The notes under the pieces were generated by a model that worked only from the letters and a program-made list of their open reading frames with translations, was not told the DNA's origin and did no database searches. Positions 1-9,652 of a stretch of 64,000 nucleotides of DNA are shown piece after piece. A program made the position numbers and the translations under genes. Source of the stretch: Ignavibacteriota bacterium (GTDB taxonomy: Bacteria; Bacteroidota; Ignavibacteria; Ignavibacteriales; Melioribacteraceae). How positions within the stretch are numbered: the stretch's first letter is position 1; every line of letters begins with the position of its first letter. The stretch spans positions 1-64,000 of the forward strand of contig PAAX01000023.1 in assembly GCA_002698995.1 (NCBI GenBank). Direction: 5' to 3'.

Positions 1-1329
1 GTTGTTTGAAGAATTGTAGAAGTCATTTGTTCTACTGCAGAGGCAACTTCAGAAGCTTGAGCTGATTGTTCTTGTGCTCCGGCTGCCATTTCTTCTGCTG
101 ATGATGAAATTTGTGTTGATGCTGAGGCTGTGGCTGCTACTGCTTCTGTTACTTCTTTTATCAATGATTCTAATGAATCCCCTAATTTATTAATACTGTT
201 CTTAATCTTTGCATGCTGACCTTTATATTCACCATGTACTCTTACTGTTAAATCTCCCGTTGCCATTACTTCTAATACTTGTGTTCCGTCTTGTACAGGT
301 TTAATTACTGCATCTAATAATTCATTTACTCCACCTACTATATCTTTATAAGCACCTTCAAATTTGGATGCATTACCGCGGTTGTCTAATAATCCGTTCT
401 GTGCATCAGCTATTAGTTTTGTTGCTTCTTTTGAAAGATCGCCGATATTTGTTCTTACTTTTTCATACTCATCAATTCCACCTTGAGCTTTGGTTAACAT
501 AGAATCAAATACTTTTGCCATTTGACCTATTTCATCTTTCATATCTAAATGAAGATGTTTTGTAGCTTTTTCTACTTTAACAGATAAATCCCCTTTTGCC
601 ATTGCTACAAGTCCATTGCCAAGATTAGTTAAACAAACGGATTCTAACTGAGTCATTCTATCTTTAACCATGTTAATTGGCTTAACAATTCCGTTTGTTA
701 AATTGAATGCCAAGAAGATAACAATTGCGGTTACTGCAATACCTAATATAATCATCATTAATGAGGCTGAACTGTATGTCTCATCTGCGGCAGTTGCTGC
801 ATCTTCTGTAAGTTTAGTTTGATAATTAATGATATTTTCAATTGATTCAATATAGCTGGTTTGTGCTTCTCTTACTTCGCTCATTAAAACTCTTACTGCT
901 CCTTCTCTATCGCCGGAGTTAAGAAGATTTAAGTACTTTTCACGAGCAGGAGAATATTCATTGAATCTAATATCCTTAAATTTTGCTAATAAATTTTTAC
1001 CTTCAGGCGTTGTTATTTTTTCTTCCAGTTTGTCATAATTTTCATTTACAGTCTGAGAGTCTTGCTGCATTCTTCTTTTAGTGTTTTCTTTTTCAGTAAG
1101 ATCATCTGTTAAGGCAATATTTCTAATTGCTCTAGCTTCATTATTAACAGCATCAATAATATTATTTGCCCAAACAACTTTTACAAACTTATCATGTGCT
1201 AAATCATCTATTTCATCATTAAGACTGGATAGGTTTACTATTGAAAAAATCAATAGGACAATAAGAGATAATACTGCAATGCCGAACCCGGCAAATAATT
1301 TGGTACCAATTTTTAAATCTTTTAACATG
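1..1329 (-). CDS. methyl-accepting chemotaxis protein, C-terminus cut by the window edge
   Basis: Membrane chemoreceptor that would signal to CheA/CheW; 443 codons are visible and the cytoplasmic tip lies beyond base 1. The protein starts with a short basic stretch and a membrane segment (about residues 12-32). A helical periplasmic region of about 160 residues resembles a four-helix-bundle sensor. A second membrane segment follows (about 190-210), then HAMP-like linkers, including a later HAMP-like segment around residues 340-390. The visible end is alanine/serine/glutamine-rich coiled coil typical of the start of the MCP signalling domain. The ATG at 1329 follows an AGGAG-like SD (AGGAGAAGGGCC in the mRNA). 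The ligand cannot be inferred. The gene lies just downstream of the REC-ATPase gene on the same strand (11 nt gap), so the two may be co-transcribed. Confidence 0.9.
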
Positions 1330-1340
1330 GCCCTTCTCCT

Positions 1341-2357
1341 TTAGTTATTAATTGTATTGATTGTAAATCTTGATTTCACACAGTTATTTGAAACAGCAGT
1401 AATTTGAAATTGCATATCTAAAATCCGGCAGCCTAAATCGATTATTTTCATACCGAATTTGTCAGGTTTATCTAATTCAAAATCTTTATCCAGCATAGAA
1501 TAATTTGTAATTGATATTACATATTGATCATCTTTTGCTACAGCCAACAGTTCAACTGGAGTATGAGACATACTGTGTTGGAAGGCGTTTTCGACTGCTT
1601 CTTTTAAGATTGTCTGAAATATAAAAGTATTGGTGTTTATTTCTAATTCGCTTATGATTAGAGAAATATCATTTTCTCTTAAATCTTTTTTTGCAATTTC
1701 TTCAACTAAATTTTTGATATTTATAAATGAATATTTTTCTAATAGATGAGCTTTTTTAGAATTGGGTAAATCATTCATTATTTCGGATAATTTTGCATAA
1801 CTAGTATACTTTTCTTTTCTCTTTTTATCTTTTTGCTCTTCAATTGTCTTTCTGGAAAGTGCGTCTAAAAGTTCATCTTCATCTAAATTAGAATTTTTAA
1901 GCGATTCTATATCATGATTTGATGAATCAATAACCTCAATTAAAACCGAATCATCTATTGAAATAGAAGTTGAGTTTTTTCTTAAATGTATTACTTGCTT
2001 CCTTTCACTTATACGCGAATTTATTTTTTTGAGAATGTCACTCGACTGATAAGGTTTTTTTATTATGTCAGTGTAATAATCCGGTGCTGTTAAACTGTGA
2101 TCATCATTAGTACAGTTTGATAATAACAATATTGGAGTTGATTTGAGATTAAGTTTATTTCTTACATAATTCAGCAGATCAATTTTACTATTTGAATGTA
2201 AATCGGTAATTATTAATTCGGGTAGGTGAGTATAAATGCGGCGTATTGCATCTTTGGGATTAAAAGCGGTAACAGCCTCATAATTATTATGAAGCAATAG
2301 GGATTCTAAACTATGTAAAATATTTTCATCTTTTACAACTATTAAAACTTTTTCCAT
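1341..2357 (-). CDS. response-regulator receiver domain fused to a degenerate histidine-kinase-like ATPase domain
   Basis: Cytoplasmic 338-residue protein without membrane segments. The N-terminus is a receiver (REC) domain with phosphoacceptor Asp52 in the IITDLHSN strand and a conserved Lys in KKPYQ near residue 101. A linker with a lysine/glutamate-rich helix follows. The C-terminal 120 residues look like a HATPase_c fold, with an N-box (EAVENAFQHS) and a late G-box-like FGMKIIDLG. No HisKA phospho-histidine helix is visible, and the usual D-x-G-x-G box reads ITNYS. It may therefore bind a partner, as anti-sigma-type ATPase domains do, and not act as an ordinary kinase. It lies upstream of the chemoreceptor and downstream of a LytTR regulator, all on the minus strand. 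The target is unknown. Confidence 0.75.
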   Translation of the reverse strand: MEKVLIVVKDENILHSLESLLLHNNYEAVTAFNPKDAIRRIYTHLPELIITDLHSNSKIDLLNYVRNKLNLKSTPILLLSNCTNDDHSLTAPDYYTDIIKKPYQSSDILKKINSRISERKQVIHLRKNSTSISIDDSVLIEVIDSSNHDIESLKNSNLDEDELLDALSRKTIEEQKDKKRKEKYTSYAKLSEIMNDLPNSKKAHLLEKYSFINIKNLVEEIAKKDLRENDISLIISELEINTNTFIFQTILKEAVENAFQHSMSHTPVELLAVAKDDQYVISITNYSMLDKDFELDKPDKFGMKIIDLGCRILDMQFQITAVSNNCVKSRFTINTINN

Positions 2358-2567
2358 AATGCTGCCGATTCGCTTTATTTAATACTCGATAATCGGCTTT
2401 TGTGAATGCGCTTTTTATTAGAATGTTGTAAATGAGATTTTTTTGCAGTAAGCGAGTAATTATTGAAGTGAATAAATAGGGATTGTATTACTCAATATAT
2501 TTTCATGGATAATGAAAAAGATTTTTGGTTATTCTTTTCTCAAATTCTTGGATCAATTGAACTAGGA

Positions 2568-3329
2568 TTAAAGTCCTAGATTAGATTTTATTTTAGCGGT
2601 AAAACGCTGACTAACAATAAATTCTTTCTCTGAAAATTTCATTGTTATTTTCATAGAACGTTTAAACCAGCTTTCAATTTTTTTAATTCCGTTAATATTT
2701 ACGATTGTTGAACGATGAATTCTAATAAACTCATGATCGGGGAGTAAATGTTCCCAATCCTTTAAAAGTTTTCTTACTACATGTTTAGAACCATCATTTA
2801 ACTCTATTTGGGTATATTCGGAAAGGGCAATAATAGAAAGTATTTCGGAGATATTAATAAAAAAGGATTGATTTTTTACTGTGATTAAAACTCTGTCATC
2901 ATAAGAAAATTTGTTTTGCACAGTCTCTTTATCTATCTGAAGTTTCCCTTTAATTTCTTCTTTTCTGCGAAGTCTTACTTTAATAGTTTCAAGAAGTTCT
3001 TTAGCTCTGTAAGGTTTAACAATGTAATCATCGGCACCGGTAAGCATTCCTTTTCTCATGTCCTCAATTGTTGATTTGGCAGTAAGAAAAATAAAGGGAA
3101 TATCTACTGTAGAATCACTTTTACTTAGGTTGCTTTTAACTTTGTAGCCATTGGATTTGGGCATCATTATGTCACAAAGTATTAAATCGGGTGTATTAGT
3201 TTTTGCGGCTACAATTCCCTCGTTACCGTCATGTGCCAGGGTAACTTGATATCCGGCTTCTTCCAGGAGATCTTTTAAATTGCTCCTAACATTTAAGTCG
3301 TCTTCAATTACTAATATTTTTTTCTGCAT
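2568..3329 (-). CDS. LytTR-family response regulator
   Basis: DNA-binding response regulator of 253 residues. The receiver domain (residues 1-120) has the acidic pair Glu9/Asp10, phosphoacceptor Asp53 in LILCDIMMP and the conserved Lys in IVKPYRAKE. The C-terminal 100 residues match the LytTR DNA-binding fold, with the signature FIRIHRSTIVNINGIKKIE and a following FIVSQRF strand. LytTR regulators bind imperfect direct repeats upstream of target genes. No cognate sensor kinase is adjacent; the nearest signalling partner is the downstream REC-ATPase protein, 210 nt away. The gene is divergent from sdhCAB across a 503-nt intergenic region, so autoregulation or sdh control is possible but not shown. 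Confidence 0.9.
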   Translation of the reverse strand: MQKKILVIEDDLNVRSNLKDLLEEAGYQVTLAHDGNEGIVAAKTNTPDLILCDIMMPKSNGYKVKSNLSKSDSTVDIPFIFLTAKSTIEDMRKGMLTGADDYIVKPYRAKELLETIKVRLRRKEEIKGKLQIDKETVQNKFSYDDRVLITVKNQSFFINISEILSIIALSEYTQIELNDGSKHVVRKLLKDWEHLLPDHEFIRIHRSTIVNINGIKKIESWFKRSMKITMKFSEKEFIVSQRFTAKIKSNLGL

Positions 3330-3832
3330 AGGAAATTTGTGTTATTTTAAGTGGAAAATTTTACTCTATAAAGCACCCTGAAAACCCCATAACAATATGT
3401 TTAGAAATATTTGCTAAATCAAATTTATTTTTTTGAGAAGACGAATAATTTTTTTAATAAGGCATAGTATATCCTTTTAACATAGTGCAGAATAAAAGGC
3501 AGCCTCAAATCAAACTAATTTAATTTGAGTGAATGAAACTGTATATATAATTTATTTTTACTGGTTTAAAATAATCGTTTAGCCTATAAACCAAATTACA
3601 TTTTCTGTTGAATCAATTTGCTGATTTTCTATTTTTCAAGAAATGAATAATTAATACGATGACTCAAAATTAATTTTTGATATTAAATCATAAAAAACTA
3701 TTTTAGGGATAAATTAACCTCATTATTTATTTATAGAACTTCTTAACATTTATGGAATGTTTATAGTATTGTTATGAATCATATCACACAACAATCACAT
3801 AATCCAATTTTTATTAAACAGGAGGAGAATTA
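3330..3832. promoter_or_regulatory. long AT-rich intergenic region between a LytTR regulator and sdhCAB
   Basis: This is the longest gene-free stretch of the window, lying between divergent genes, so it should hold both promoters. I see no convincing open reading frame. A 7-bp inverted repeat (CTCAAAT ... ATTTGAG) spans about 3504-3529. The sdhC end holds a TATAGT-like box near 3760, without a well-spaced -35 hexamer. A strong AGGAGGAG ribosome site precedes the sdhC ATG. I cannot define transcription starts from sequence alone. Confidence 0.5.
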
Positions 3833-4492
3833 ATGGGCTGGCTTTCAGAAAGTCTTAATTCATCTATTGGCAAAAAATTTATAATGGCCCTTACAGGAAT
3901 TTCTCTTATACTATTTTTGATTGTTCACTTGGCAGGCAATTTAACATTGTTTATTGGTGAAGAAGCATTCAACCTATATGTTGAATCATTGGACAAAATC
4001 AAACCGTTTATAAGAGTAATTGAAGTTGTATTGGCAGCCATTTTTATTTTTCATATCGTTAACGGTATTAAACTCTATTTTGAGAATAGAGGAGCGAGAC
4101 CGGAAAAATATGCTGTTAATGGTTCAAGAAAAAACAGTACTCTCTTTTCCAGAACTATGGCTCAGACCGGAAGTATCATTTTTATTTTCCTTGTTATTCA
4201 TTTATCTACTTTTTGGAAAGCATTTAATCTTGATACCCATGCTGCGGATGCTTCTTATTATAATATTGTATTGGAGTGGTTTCAAATTGAATGGTACGCA
4301 GTTCTTTATGTTATTTGTATGATAATATTAGGATTTCATCTTAATCATGGTTTCCAAAGTGCATTTCAAACTTTTGGATGGAATCATAATAAATATGCAT
4401 CACTTATTAAAAAGATTGGTACTGGTTATGCAGTTATAATGGCAGTTGGATTCGCTTCTATTCCAATCTACTTTTTATTAGGAGGTATGTAA
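3833..4492 (+). CDS. sdhC: succinate dehydrogenase/fumarate reductase cytochrome b subunit
   Basis: Membrane anchor of respiratory complex II, passing electrons between the flavoprotein/iron-sulfur subunits and the quinone pool. The 219-residue protein has five hydrophobic segments. Histidines in [23 protein letters not shown] and GFHLNHGF sit where the family binds two b hemes, as in the single-subunit diheme (type B) anchors of Bacteroidota and Wolinella. The start is fixed by a strong AGGAGGAG SD 7 nt upstream. The stop overlaps the sdhA ATG by one base (TAATG), implying translational coupling. No separate sdhD exists, which fits type B. Confidence 0.95.
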   Translation: MGWLSESLNSSIGKKFIMALTGISLILFLIVHLAGNLTLFIGEEAFNLYVESLDKIKPFIRVIEVVLAAIFIFHIVNGIKLYFENRGARPEKYAVNGSRKNSTLFSRTMAQTGSIIFIFLVIHLSTFWKAFNLDTHAADASYYNIVLEWFQIEWYAVLYVICMIILGFHLNHGFQSAFQTFGWNHNKYASLIKKIGTGYAVIMAVGFASIPIYFLLGGM

Positions 4493-6402
4493 TGGTAAAA
4501 TTAGATTCAAAAATTCCAAGCGGACCATTAGCAGAAAAATGGACTAATCATAAGTTTAATATCAAATTGGTTAACCCGGCAAATAAACGTAAATACGATA
4601 TTATTGTTGTAGGTACCGGATTAGCCGGAGCGTCAGCTGCAGCAACTTTAGGTGAACTTGGCTATAATGTTAGTGCTTTTACCTTTCATGATAGTCCAAG
4701 AAGAGCACACAGCATTGCAGCTCAAGGTGGAATTAATGCCGCTAAGAATTATCAAAATGACGGTGATTCAGTATACAGATTATTTTATGATACTATTAAA
4801 GGGGGAGATTTTAGAGCCCGTGAAGCTAATGTTTATCGTTTAGCTGAAGTATCAAATAATATTATTGATCAATGTGTAGCGCAAGGTGTTCCTTTTGCAA
4901 GAGAATACGGCGGATTACTCGATAACCGTTCTTTTGGCGGTGCTCAAGTTTCCAGAACATTTTATGCTAGAGGTCAAACCGGACAACAGCTTTTACTTGG
5001 TGCATATTCTGCTCTAAACAGACAGATTGCCAAAGGCAAAGTTAAAATGTACAATAGAAAAGAAATGGTTGATTTGGTTGTGGTTGACGGCAAAGCTGCA
5101 GGTATTGTAACCAGAGATTTAGTTTCAGGTGAAATTGAAACTTACTCTGCTCATGCTGTTATTCTTGCAACCGGCGGATACGCAAACGTTTTCTTCCTAT
5201 CTACTAATGCGATGAATTGCAATGTTACAGCAGGATGGCGTGCTCATAAAAAAGGTGCTTTCTTTGCTAATCCTTGTTATACACAAATTCACCCCACATG
5301 CTTACCGGTTCATGGTGAACATCAAAGCAAGCTAACTCTTATGTCTGAATCTTTAAGAAATGATGGAAGAGTGTGGGTTTCAAAATTAAAAGGAGATATG
5401 AGGAATCCGGGAGATATTCCGGAAAATGAAAGAGATTATTATTTGGAAAGAAAATATCCGTCATTCGGAAATCTTTCTCCAAGAGATATTTCTTCAAGAA
5501 GTGCAAAAGAAGCGGTTGATGATGAGAGAGGCGTTAAAGGTCAAGAAGCTGTTTATTTGGATTTTGAAGATGCTATAAATCGTTTAGGCAAAAAAGCTAT
5601 TGAAGAAAAATATGGTAATTTGTTTGAAATGTATGAAACAATTACCGGTGAAAATCCTTACCAAGTTCCAATGAAAATTTATCCGGCTCCGCATTACACA
5701 ATGGGAGGATTATGGGTAGATTATAATTTAATGAGTAACCTTCCCGGATTATTTGTTCTTGGTGAAGCAAACTTTTCAGATCATGGTGCAAACAGACTTG
5801 GAGCTAGTGCTCTAATGCAGGGTTTGGCTGATGGTTACTTTGTAATTCCTTATACAATTGGAAATTATTTAGCTTCAGATAAACCGGAAAAACATGCTGC
5901 TAATAGTGCTCCATTCAAAGAAGCAGCTAATCAAATAAAAGATTTCACAGCTAACTTATTGTCAATTCAAGGCAAGCATACTGTCGATGAAATCCACAAA
6001 AAGCTTGGCAGAGTTATGTGGAATCAAGTTGGTATGGCAAGAAATGCCGAAGGATTGAAAGCAGCAATAAAAGAGATTAAAGAATTAAAAGAATTATTCT
6101 GGAATGATGTTAAAGTTGTTGGAAAAGCAGAAGAATTAAATCAAAATTTGGAAAGAGCAGGAAGAGTAGCCGATTACCTCGAATTAGGTGAACTTATGGC
6201 ATTGGATGCTCTTGAAAGAAACGAATCTTGCGGTGGTCATTTTAGAGAAGAATATCAAACTCCCGAAGGCGAAGCATTAAGAGATGATGAAAACTATACT
6301 CACGTTGCTGCTTGGCAGTTTGACAAAGCCGGAGCATGGACTCGCCATAAAGAAGAACTTACTTTTGAAAATGTAGAATTAAGTACAAGGAGTTATAAAT
6401 AA
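4492..6402 (+). CDS. sdhA: succinate dehydrogenase/fumarate reductase flavoprotein subunit
   Basis: Catalytic flavoprotein that oxidises succinate to fumarate (or the reverse). The 636-residue length fits the Bacteroidota/Wolinella type. Near residue 40 is the dinucleotide-binding motif [18 protein letters not shown]. The motif [11 protein letters not shown] carries the histidine expected to hold covalent FAD. Further conserved blocks are the HPTC substrate region, the arginine-rich [11 protein letters not shown] and the late FAD-binding [19 protein letters not shown]. It sits between sdhC and sdhB with one-base overlaps on both sides. Whether the complex runs as dehydrogenase or fumarate reductase cannot be decided from sequence; the family does both. 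Confidence 0.97.
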   Translation: MVKLDSKIPSGPLAEKWTNHKFNIKLVNPANKRKYDIIVVGTGLAGASAAATLGELGYNVSAFTFHDSPRRAHSIAAQGGINAAKNYQNDGDSVYRLFYDTIKGGDFRAREANVYRLAEVSNNIIDQCVAQGVPFAREYGGLLDNRSFGGAQVSRTFYARGQTGQQLLLGAYSALNRQIAKGKVKMYNRKEMVDLVVVDGKAAGIVTRDLVSGEIETYSAHAVILATGGYANVFFLSTNAMNCNVTAGWRAHKKGAFFANPCYTQIHPTCLPVHGEHQSKLTLMSESLRNDGRVWVSKLKGDMRNPGDIPENERDYYLERKYPSFGNLSPRDISSRSAKEAVDDERGVKGQEAVYLDFEDAINRLGKKAIEEKYGNLFEMYETITGENPYQVPMKIYPAPHYTMGGLWVDYNLMSNLPGLFVLGEANFSDHGANRLGASALMQGLADGYFVIPYTIGNYLASDKPEKHAANSAPFKEAANQIKDFTANLLSIQGKHTVDEIHKKLGRVMWNQVGMARNAEGLKAAIKEIKELKELFWNDVKVVGKAEELNQNLERAGRVADYLELGELMALDALERNESCGGHFREEYQTPEGEALRDDENYTHVAAWQFDKAGAWTRHKEELTFENVELSTRSYK

Positions 6403-7178
6403 TGGCTGAAAAGATGATTAATCTAAAATTAAAAGTTTGGAGGCAGAACGGACCAAAAGCCGTTGGAGCATTTGAAGATCACGATGTTTCTGTTTCAGCT
6501 GATTCATCTTTTCTTGAAATGCTTGATGAACTTAATGACTCTCTTGAAAGAAACGGCAAAGATCCTGTAGTCTTTGAAAGCGACTGTCGTGAAGGAATCT
6601 GCGGTACTTGCGGACTTGTAATTAACGGACAGCCGCACGGACCAATTCCTAAAATTGCTACTTGCCAATTACATATGCGACATTTTACAGAAGGACAGAC
6701 AATTTGGATAGAACCATTTAGAGCAAAAGCATTTCCAGTTCTAAAAGATTTGGCAGTTGATCGTTCTGCATTTGATACTATTATGCATGCCGGAGGTTAT
6801 GTTTCTGTTAATACCGGCGGTGTTCCGGATGCTAATGCAATTGCAATTCCAAAAGATGTTGCTGCCGAAGCTTTTGATGCAGCTGCTTGTATTGGATGCG
6901 GTGCATGTGTTGCGGCTTGTAAAAATGCTTCTGCAATGTTGTTTGTCAGTGCAAAAGTTTCTCAATTTGCGGTGCTTCCTCAAGGTCAGCCCGAACGTTA
7001 TACAAGAGTTCAGAAAATGGTGAAAGTTATGGATGAACTTGGTTTTGGAAGCTGCACAAATACTTATGCTTGCGAAGCTGAATGTCCGAAAGGAATTTCT
7101 GTAAAGAATATTGCAAGAATGAACAAAGATTATATTAAAGCAAAAGTAAAAACTGAAAAAATAGAATTAGAAGCATAG
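6402..7178 (+). CDS. sdhB: succinate dehydrogenase/fumarate reductase iron-sulfur subunit
   Basis: Electron-transfer subunit linking SdhA flavin to SdhC hemes. The 258-residue protein shows the plant-type [2Fe-2S] cysteines in [16 protein letters not shown] with a later Cys in IATCQL. The cysteines for the [4Fe-4S] and [3Fe-4S] clusters follow in [15 protein letters not shown] and [16 protein letters not shown]. The start overlaps the sdhA stop by one base. A strong terminator hairpin follows 9 nt after the stop, so sdhCAB looks like a self-contained transcription unit. Confidence 0.97.
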   Translation: MAEKMINLKLKVWRQNGPKAVGAFEDHDVSVSADSSFLEMLDELNDSLERNGKDPVVFESDCREGICGTCGLVINGQPHGPIPKIATCQLHMRHFTEGQTIWIEPFRAKAFPVLKDLAVDRSAFDTIMHAGGYVSVNTGGVPDANAIAIPKDVAAEAFDAAACIGCGACVAACKNASAMLFVSAKVSQFAVLPQGQPERYTRVQKMVKVMDELGFGSCTNTYACEAECPKGISVKNIARMNKDYIKAKVKTEKIELEA

Positions 7179-7187
7179 TAATTTTTG

Positions 7188-7238
7188 ATTCGTCATTCTG
7201 ATGCGCTTAATTCAGCAATTCAGAATGACGAATTTTTA
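7188..7238 (+). terminator. rho-independent terminator of sdhCAB
   Basis: A perfect 14-bp inverted repeat (ATTCGTCATTCTGA at 7188-7201 and its complement at 7220-7233) with an 18-nt loop is followed by TTTTT. It lies directly after the sdhB stop. Confidence 0.85.
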
Positions 7239-7322
7239 TGAATTATTTCCCCTCAATTAACCGCTTTTTTGATCAGAAATTATATTATTTTTAATTTCTT
7301 ATTACAAAGTATAACTTTAACT

Positions 7323-7688
7323 ATGAGCAAAACAGAATTACTGGATTATAACGCTTTAGAAACTATCAAAAAATTTGATACTTCTACAATAAAAGAAAAT
7401 GTTGCCGCGTTAAGCTCAATTGAACAAAAGATTAGATATCTTGAGGAAACTAACAAAGAATTAAAAAGATTAATTGAAGAATTGACCCTTTCTTTAGAAA
7501 AAATTAGTTTAACTAATATTCCGGCAATTGAATTTGAAAAAAGATTATCGGTAGTCAGTTATAAAAATTTGATTTTTAGAAATGCAAGGTTTACTGTTCT
7601 TGAAGAATTGTTATTTTGGAAAGACCAATACATAATTAAGATTATTGCAGAAAAGAATAGATTAAGTCAAAAAATTAGAGAAAGTTAA
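7323..7688 (+). CDS. small coiled-coil protein of unknown function
   Basis: Not recognised. The 121-residue reading from the ATG at 7323 begins MSKTELLDYNALE and is rich in Lys, Glu, Leu and Ile, with a likely coiled coil (roughly residues 30-65). It has no signal peptide, membrane segment or cysteine motif. An in-frame TTG at 7269 would add 18 hydrophobic residues, but that extension overlaps the region just after the sdh terminator and looks untranslated. The gene is 21 nt upstream of the very acidic gene at 7710 and probably co-transcribed with it and obgE. Confidence 0.65.
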   Translation: MSKTELLDYNALETIKKFDTSTIKENVAALSSIEQKIRYLEETNKELKRLIEELTLSLEKISLTNIPAIEFEKRLSVVSYKNLIFRNARFTVLEELLFWKDQYIIKIIAEKNRLSQKIRES

Positions 7689-7709
7689 TCTCTGCTTAAA
7701 GGATAAAAA

Positions 7710-9647
7710 ATGTTTGAAAAAGAAATTAAATTTATTTTTGATTTTACCACAAACAAAACCAAATCATTAGGAAATTTTAATACATTTACTGAACTTTCCA
7801 AGATTGGGATGCATCCGGCTATTCTCAAATTTATTTCTGCTGATATTGACTATTTGATTTTTGAAGACCGGCAGTCACTACTTAAAAATTCCGCTTTTGA
7901 TTATTCAGGTGAAAAAATTAATAAATACTTTTCACTGATAAATGATGAAATAAAAAAATCAAAAAAACTTTCTGCTGATTATATCAACAAATTGATTTTA
8001 CATGCAATTACATTTAATGTCAATTATTTGATAAGACCACGCTGGGCTTTGGAAAAATTTGTCTTTGAAGATTCCCCAAGTAAATCTGTTTTGGAAATAA
8101 ACCAAATACTGAATTATCTTTTCTTCTATCCTCATATAAAAAAGATTATAATTTCATACTTAACTAAGAAAAAACTTCTTTCCATTAATCAATCTGATTT
8201 TAATGAACTTCTAAAAAATATCGATAAAATAACTATTGAATCCTCTCTTCCAACAGTAATAAATACAGCTCTTATTTCTATAGTTGATTTTATGAGTATC
8301 GGTTCTGTGGCTAAAGATACAATTCACTTAAATGGATTAAAAGTTTTCTTGAATGAAAAAGAACTTAATAGACAAGTTAATACGCTTATCAATCATTTTG
8401 GAAATGATGATAAACAAAGAATAAAAGTAAAAGAGGCTGCTTCTTTACTATTAAACATTGATTCATCTGAAGAAATATTTGAAGAAAAGGAAATTATTAA
8501 GGAGGAAATTTTAGAAGAATTCTCCAATGAAGATGTTCCCGAAAAAGAAGAAACTGAATTTGAAATTTCAGAAAAAGAGGAATCGTTTTTGGAGAATTTT
8601 GAAGAAAAACCGATTAAGAATGTTGAAGAAATTGATGAACTTACAGACGACGAAATAGCTAATAATTCAGATGATGAAGAAGAACTTGAAGATGAAGGTC
8701 TGCTTCTTCACCATAAATTTCATGATGAAAATCCAATTACTCTTTTACCGGATGAACATTTTGAAGATGATACAAATCATGAAATAAAAGAGAATGGAAA
8801 TCAAAATTATACTGATGAGGATTTTCATGAAAGTGAATTTGACAGCGAAGATCCTTCCGATATTATTGATGATGAAGATTACTTTAAGGATTTAGAACAT
8901 TATCATTTATTAACCGAAGAATCTGAAAAAGAAGAAGTAATTGATGAAGATGAATCAAACGATAATGAAGAAGAGAAATTAGAATCTACAAAATTCATGA
9001 AAATTGAAAATCTTGATGAAACCGAGGATGAAGAAGATTCAATTTTTGAAATCAAAGATTCGGCTTTGCTTGATGATATCTTTACCACCGCAGTAGATGA
9101 AAACGAAGAAGAGATTATTGAACCAAAGCAGACCGAAAGTGATAAAGATGATTTCTTGGATAACCAAATTGATGATGAAGAACTTTTAGATGAATTTCCG
9201 GACGAAGAAGATTTTAATGAGAAGGATTCCACAGAAGTATCAACAGATGAATTACTTAATGATGAGGATCCGTTGCTTTTTTCTGAGGAAGAATTATCCG
9301 ATAAAGAAACAATTGATTTGGACAATGAGATTAAAACGGATAATATAATTGAAGAGGAATATGAATACGACAACACAAGAACATCGGAAGAGCAAGCTTC
9401 CGGCAAGCGTATGATTGAAATGTCCGATCTTCTTGAAAATAAAAATATGACAAAAATAATAGAAGTTGTTTTTGATTATGATATGGAAGATTTTGCAAAT
9501 ACCATCGAAAAAATATCGGAATGCAGTAATAAGGATGCAGCATTACTTATCTTGAATAAAATGCTGGAGACAAATAGAGTAAATCCTCAAATAAAAGAAG
9601 CAGAAATACTTAAAGAAATAATTTCAAAATATTTTGACGAACACTAA
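7710..9647 (+). CDS. large hyperacidic protein of unknown function, upstream of obgE
   Basis: Not recognised. The 645-residue protein has three parts. Residues 1-250 are an ordinary mixed-charge, probably helical domain. Residues 250-570 are low-complexity and dominated by Glu and Asp, with recurrent EEE, DDEE and DED runs. The last 80 residues return to normal composition (from MIEMSDLLENKN to the end). There is no signal peptide or membrane helix, so it is probably cytoplasmic. An AAGGATAAAAA stretch precedes the ATG and serves as SD. It ends 5 nt before obgE, suggesting a shared transcript and perhaps a link to ribosome assembly; this is context only. A basic partner such as RNA, ribosomal protein or DNA-binding protein would suit the acidic middle. 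Confidence 0.8.
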   Translation: MFEKEIKFIFDFTTNKTKSLGNFNTFTELSKIGMHPAILKFISADIDYLIFEDRQSLLKNSAFDYSGEKINKYFSLINDEIKKSKKLSADYINKLILHAITFNVNYLIRPRWALEKFVFEDSPSKSVLEINQILNYLFFYPHIKKIIISYLTKKKLLSINQSDFNELLKNIDKITIESSLPTVINTALISIVDFMSIGSVAKDTIHLNGLKVFLNEKELNRQVNTLINHFGNDDKQRIKVKEAASLLLNIDSSEEIFEEKEIIKEEILEEFSNEDVPEKEETEFEISEKEESFLENFEEKPIKNVEEIDELTDDEIANNSDDEEELEDEGLLLHHKFHDENPITLLPDEHFEDDTNHEIKENGNQNYTDEDFHESEFDSEDPSDIIDDEDYFKDLEHYHLLTEESEKEEVIDEDESNDNEEEKLESTKFMKIENLDETEDEEDSIFEIKDSALLDDIFTTAVDENEEEIIEPKQTESDKDDFLDNQIDDEELLDEFPDEEDFNEKDSTEVSTDELLNDEDPLLFSEEELSDKETIDLDNEIKTDNIIEEEYEYDNTRTSEEQASGKRMIEMSDLLENKNMTKIIEVVFDYDMEDFANTIEKISECSNKDAALLILNKMLETNRVNPQIKEAEILKEIISKYFDEH

Positions 9648-9652
9648 AACCT

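Noticed and set aside
3504-3529. 7-bp inverted repeat upstream of sdhC
   Set aside because: Short, AT-rich and likely by chance in this composition; kept only as part of the intergenic description.
8903-9406. Serine-rich reading frame on the minus strand
   Set aside because: It is the shadow of the Asp/Glu-rich region of the acidic gene; GAA/GAT codons read backwards give TTC/ATC and Ser-rich frames.
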